Part shown: positions 31,216-31,902 of the stretch, in pieces
Layout: each line of letters starts with the position of its first letter
How positions within the stretch are numbered: position 1 is the first letter of the stretch
Position numbers and translations under genes: made by a program
Assembly: GCA_041591915.1 (NCBI GenBank)
Contig: JBFHRB010000007.1
Span: 1 to 31,902 of the forward strand
Reading direction: 5' to 3'
Source of the DNA: JBFHRB01 sp041591915
GTDB taxonomy: Bacteria; Actinomycetota; Nitriliruptoria; Nitriliruptorales; Nitriliruptoraceae
Length of the DNA stretch: 31,902 bases
The notes under the pieces: model-generated
The model's input: only the letters and a program-made list of their open reading frames with translations
What the model was told of the DNA's origin: nothing
Databases searched by the model: none

Positions 31216-31902
31216 CCGACACCAGCCGGTTCGAGCGGGCCGTCGGGGCCTGTCGCAGCGCCTTCTCGACCCGCGACTGGCAGGACGCCATCACCTGGCA
31301 CGAGGCCGCCTGGCACGCCTGGGAGGTCGACCTCCAGCCCGCGGTGGCCGGCGGCCAGCTCGGCGGCCTGCTGGCGGACCGGCTCCGCAACGACGTCGAG
31401 GAGTCGATGTCGCTGGCGGCGCGCGCGCGACTGGCCTCGACCCGACAGGCGCCGGACGACCTGCCCGACTGCATCGACCACCTCCGCGCCATGATCGTCC
31501 GCGCGCCCCAGCGCGAGGAGCTTCGGCGGCTCCTCATGGTCGCGCTGGTGCGTGCCGGCCGGCCCGAGGAGGCCCTCACCGCCTACGAGGAGGCGGCGTC
31601 CCACGCCGAGGAGAGCACCGGACTCGAGCCGTCGGCGGCACTTCGGAGCATCCGCGACCGCGTCGCTGCGGGCGAGCCACTGCCCCCCGAGGAGGAGGAC
31701 CTGCCCTTCGTCGTCCTCAGCGCCCCCGGGCAGGAGCAGCGGGTCATCGTGCTCAGGGCCGATGAGACGACCACCGTCGGCCGGGCCGACGACCGCGACA
31801 TCCCGATCACGTGGGACGGCGCGGTGTCACGCCAGCACGCCGATTTCCGCCCCGACGGCACGCGGCACGTCCTGGAGGACATCGGCTCCAGCAACGGCAC
31901 GC
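31212..31902 (+). CDS. BTAD-FHA protein, truncated by the window edge
   Basis: The first 230 codons are present. GTG 31212 overlaps the kinase stop (GTGA). Residues about 5-155 are helical repeats like the bacterial transcriptional activation domain (BTAD) of SARP regulators, with RRLLMVALVRAGRPEEALTAYEEAASHAEESTGLEPSAAL as the clear signature. An acidic linker (LPPEEEDLP) leads to an FHA domain with phosphothreonine-binding residues GR (190-191), SRQH (206-209) and SSNG near the edge. No winged-helix DNA-binding domain precedes the BTAD, unlike EmbR. FHA domains bind phosphothreonine, so this is a likely substrate or effector of the adjacent kinase. What follows the FHA domain lies outside the window. 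Confidence 0.88.
   Translation, partial: MTDTSRFERAVGACRSAFSTRDWQDAITWHEAAWHAWEVDLQPAVAGGQLGGLLADRLRNDVEESMSLAARARLASTRQAPDDLPDCIDHLRAMIVRAPQREELRRLLMVALVRAGRPEEALTAYEEAASHAEESTGLEPSAALRSIRDRVAAGEPLPPEEEDLPFVVLSAPGQEQRVIVLRADETTTVGRADDRDIPITWDGAVSRQHADFRPDGTRHVLEDIGSSNGT

Noticed and set aside
1..31902. Search for tRNA, rRNA, CRISPR arrays, insertion sequences and attachment sites
   Set aside because: No cloverleaf, regular spaced repeats, transposase or integrase motifs, or terminal inverted repeats were found by reading.

Overview
The DNA is very GC-rich with almost no gaps between genes. GTG and TTG starts are common. There are two WS/DGAT acyltransferases, DrrAB and MMPL transporters, a BTAD-FHA protein, a Tat/LPXTG surface protein and Actinobacteria-style -10 boxes (TAGnnT) placed just before start codons. 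All of this suggests a high-GC actinobacterium, probably from an environmental lineage such as Nitriliruptoria or Acidimicrobiia. That placement is inference. No rRNA, tRNA, CRISPR array, transposase or phage gene was seen, and no gap without a gene exceeds about 180 bp.

Layout. (1) 1-2919: start of an acyl-CoA synthetase (minus), divergent across a palindromic operator from an alpha/beta hydrolase, then a WS/DGAT acyltransferase. (2) 2894-5757 (minus): TrkA-TrkH potassium uptake operon. (3) 5852-12468 (plus): PlsC-like acyltransferase, MMPL/RND transporter, DrrA-DrrB ABC exporter and a second WS/DGAT acyltransferase. This looks like a lipid assembly and export block. (4) 12465-14851 (minus): unknown secreted protein, M50-like membrane peptidase, then a heliorhodopsin. 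(5) 14977-20657 (minus): branched-chain amino acid-type ABC importer in the order livH-livM-livG-livF-substrate-binding lipoprotein, closed by a strong hairpin; livH carries an unusual secreted N-terminal domain. (6) 20811-23551: Tat-exported PhoX-family protein with an LPATG anchor (minus), divergent from a four-helix membrane protein/XRE regulator pair (plus) with an operator inside the promoter, then a DoxX-like protein (minus). (7) 23682-26167 (plus): seven-helix membrane protein with a low-complexity tail, coupled to a FecR-domain lipoprotein. (8) 26174-28842: SDR oxidoreductase (minus) and SLC13-type transporter with RCK_C domains (plus), whose divergent -10 boxes overlap. (9) 28891-31902 (plus): Ser/Thr kinase with an extracellular beta-helix-like domain, translationally coupled to a BTAD-FHA protein that runs off the right edge.

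How the genes fit together. Regions 1 and 3 give fatty acid activation, esterification and export functions and resemble in outline the MmpL7/DrrABC/PapA5 logic of mycobacterial surface lipids, though no polyketide synthase is present. Region 4 places a light-sensing type of rhodopsin directly behind a membrane protease. Regions 7 and 9 look like envelope sensing and signalling. The points most worth a second look are the heliorhodopsin operon, the MMPL-DrrAB-WS/DGAT block, the LivH fusion, the kinase with beta-helix ectodomain, and the membrane protein/FecR pair.
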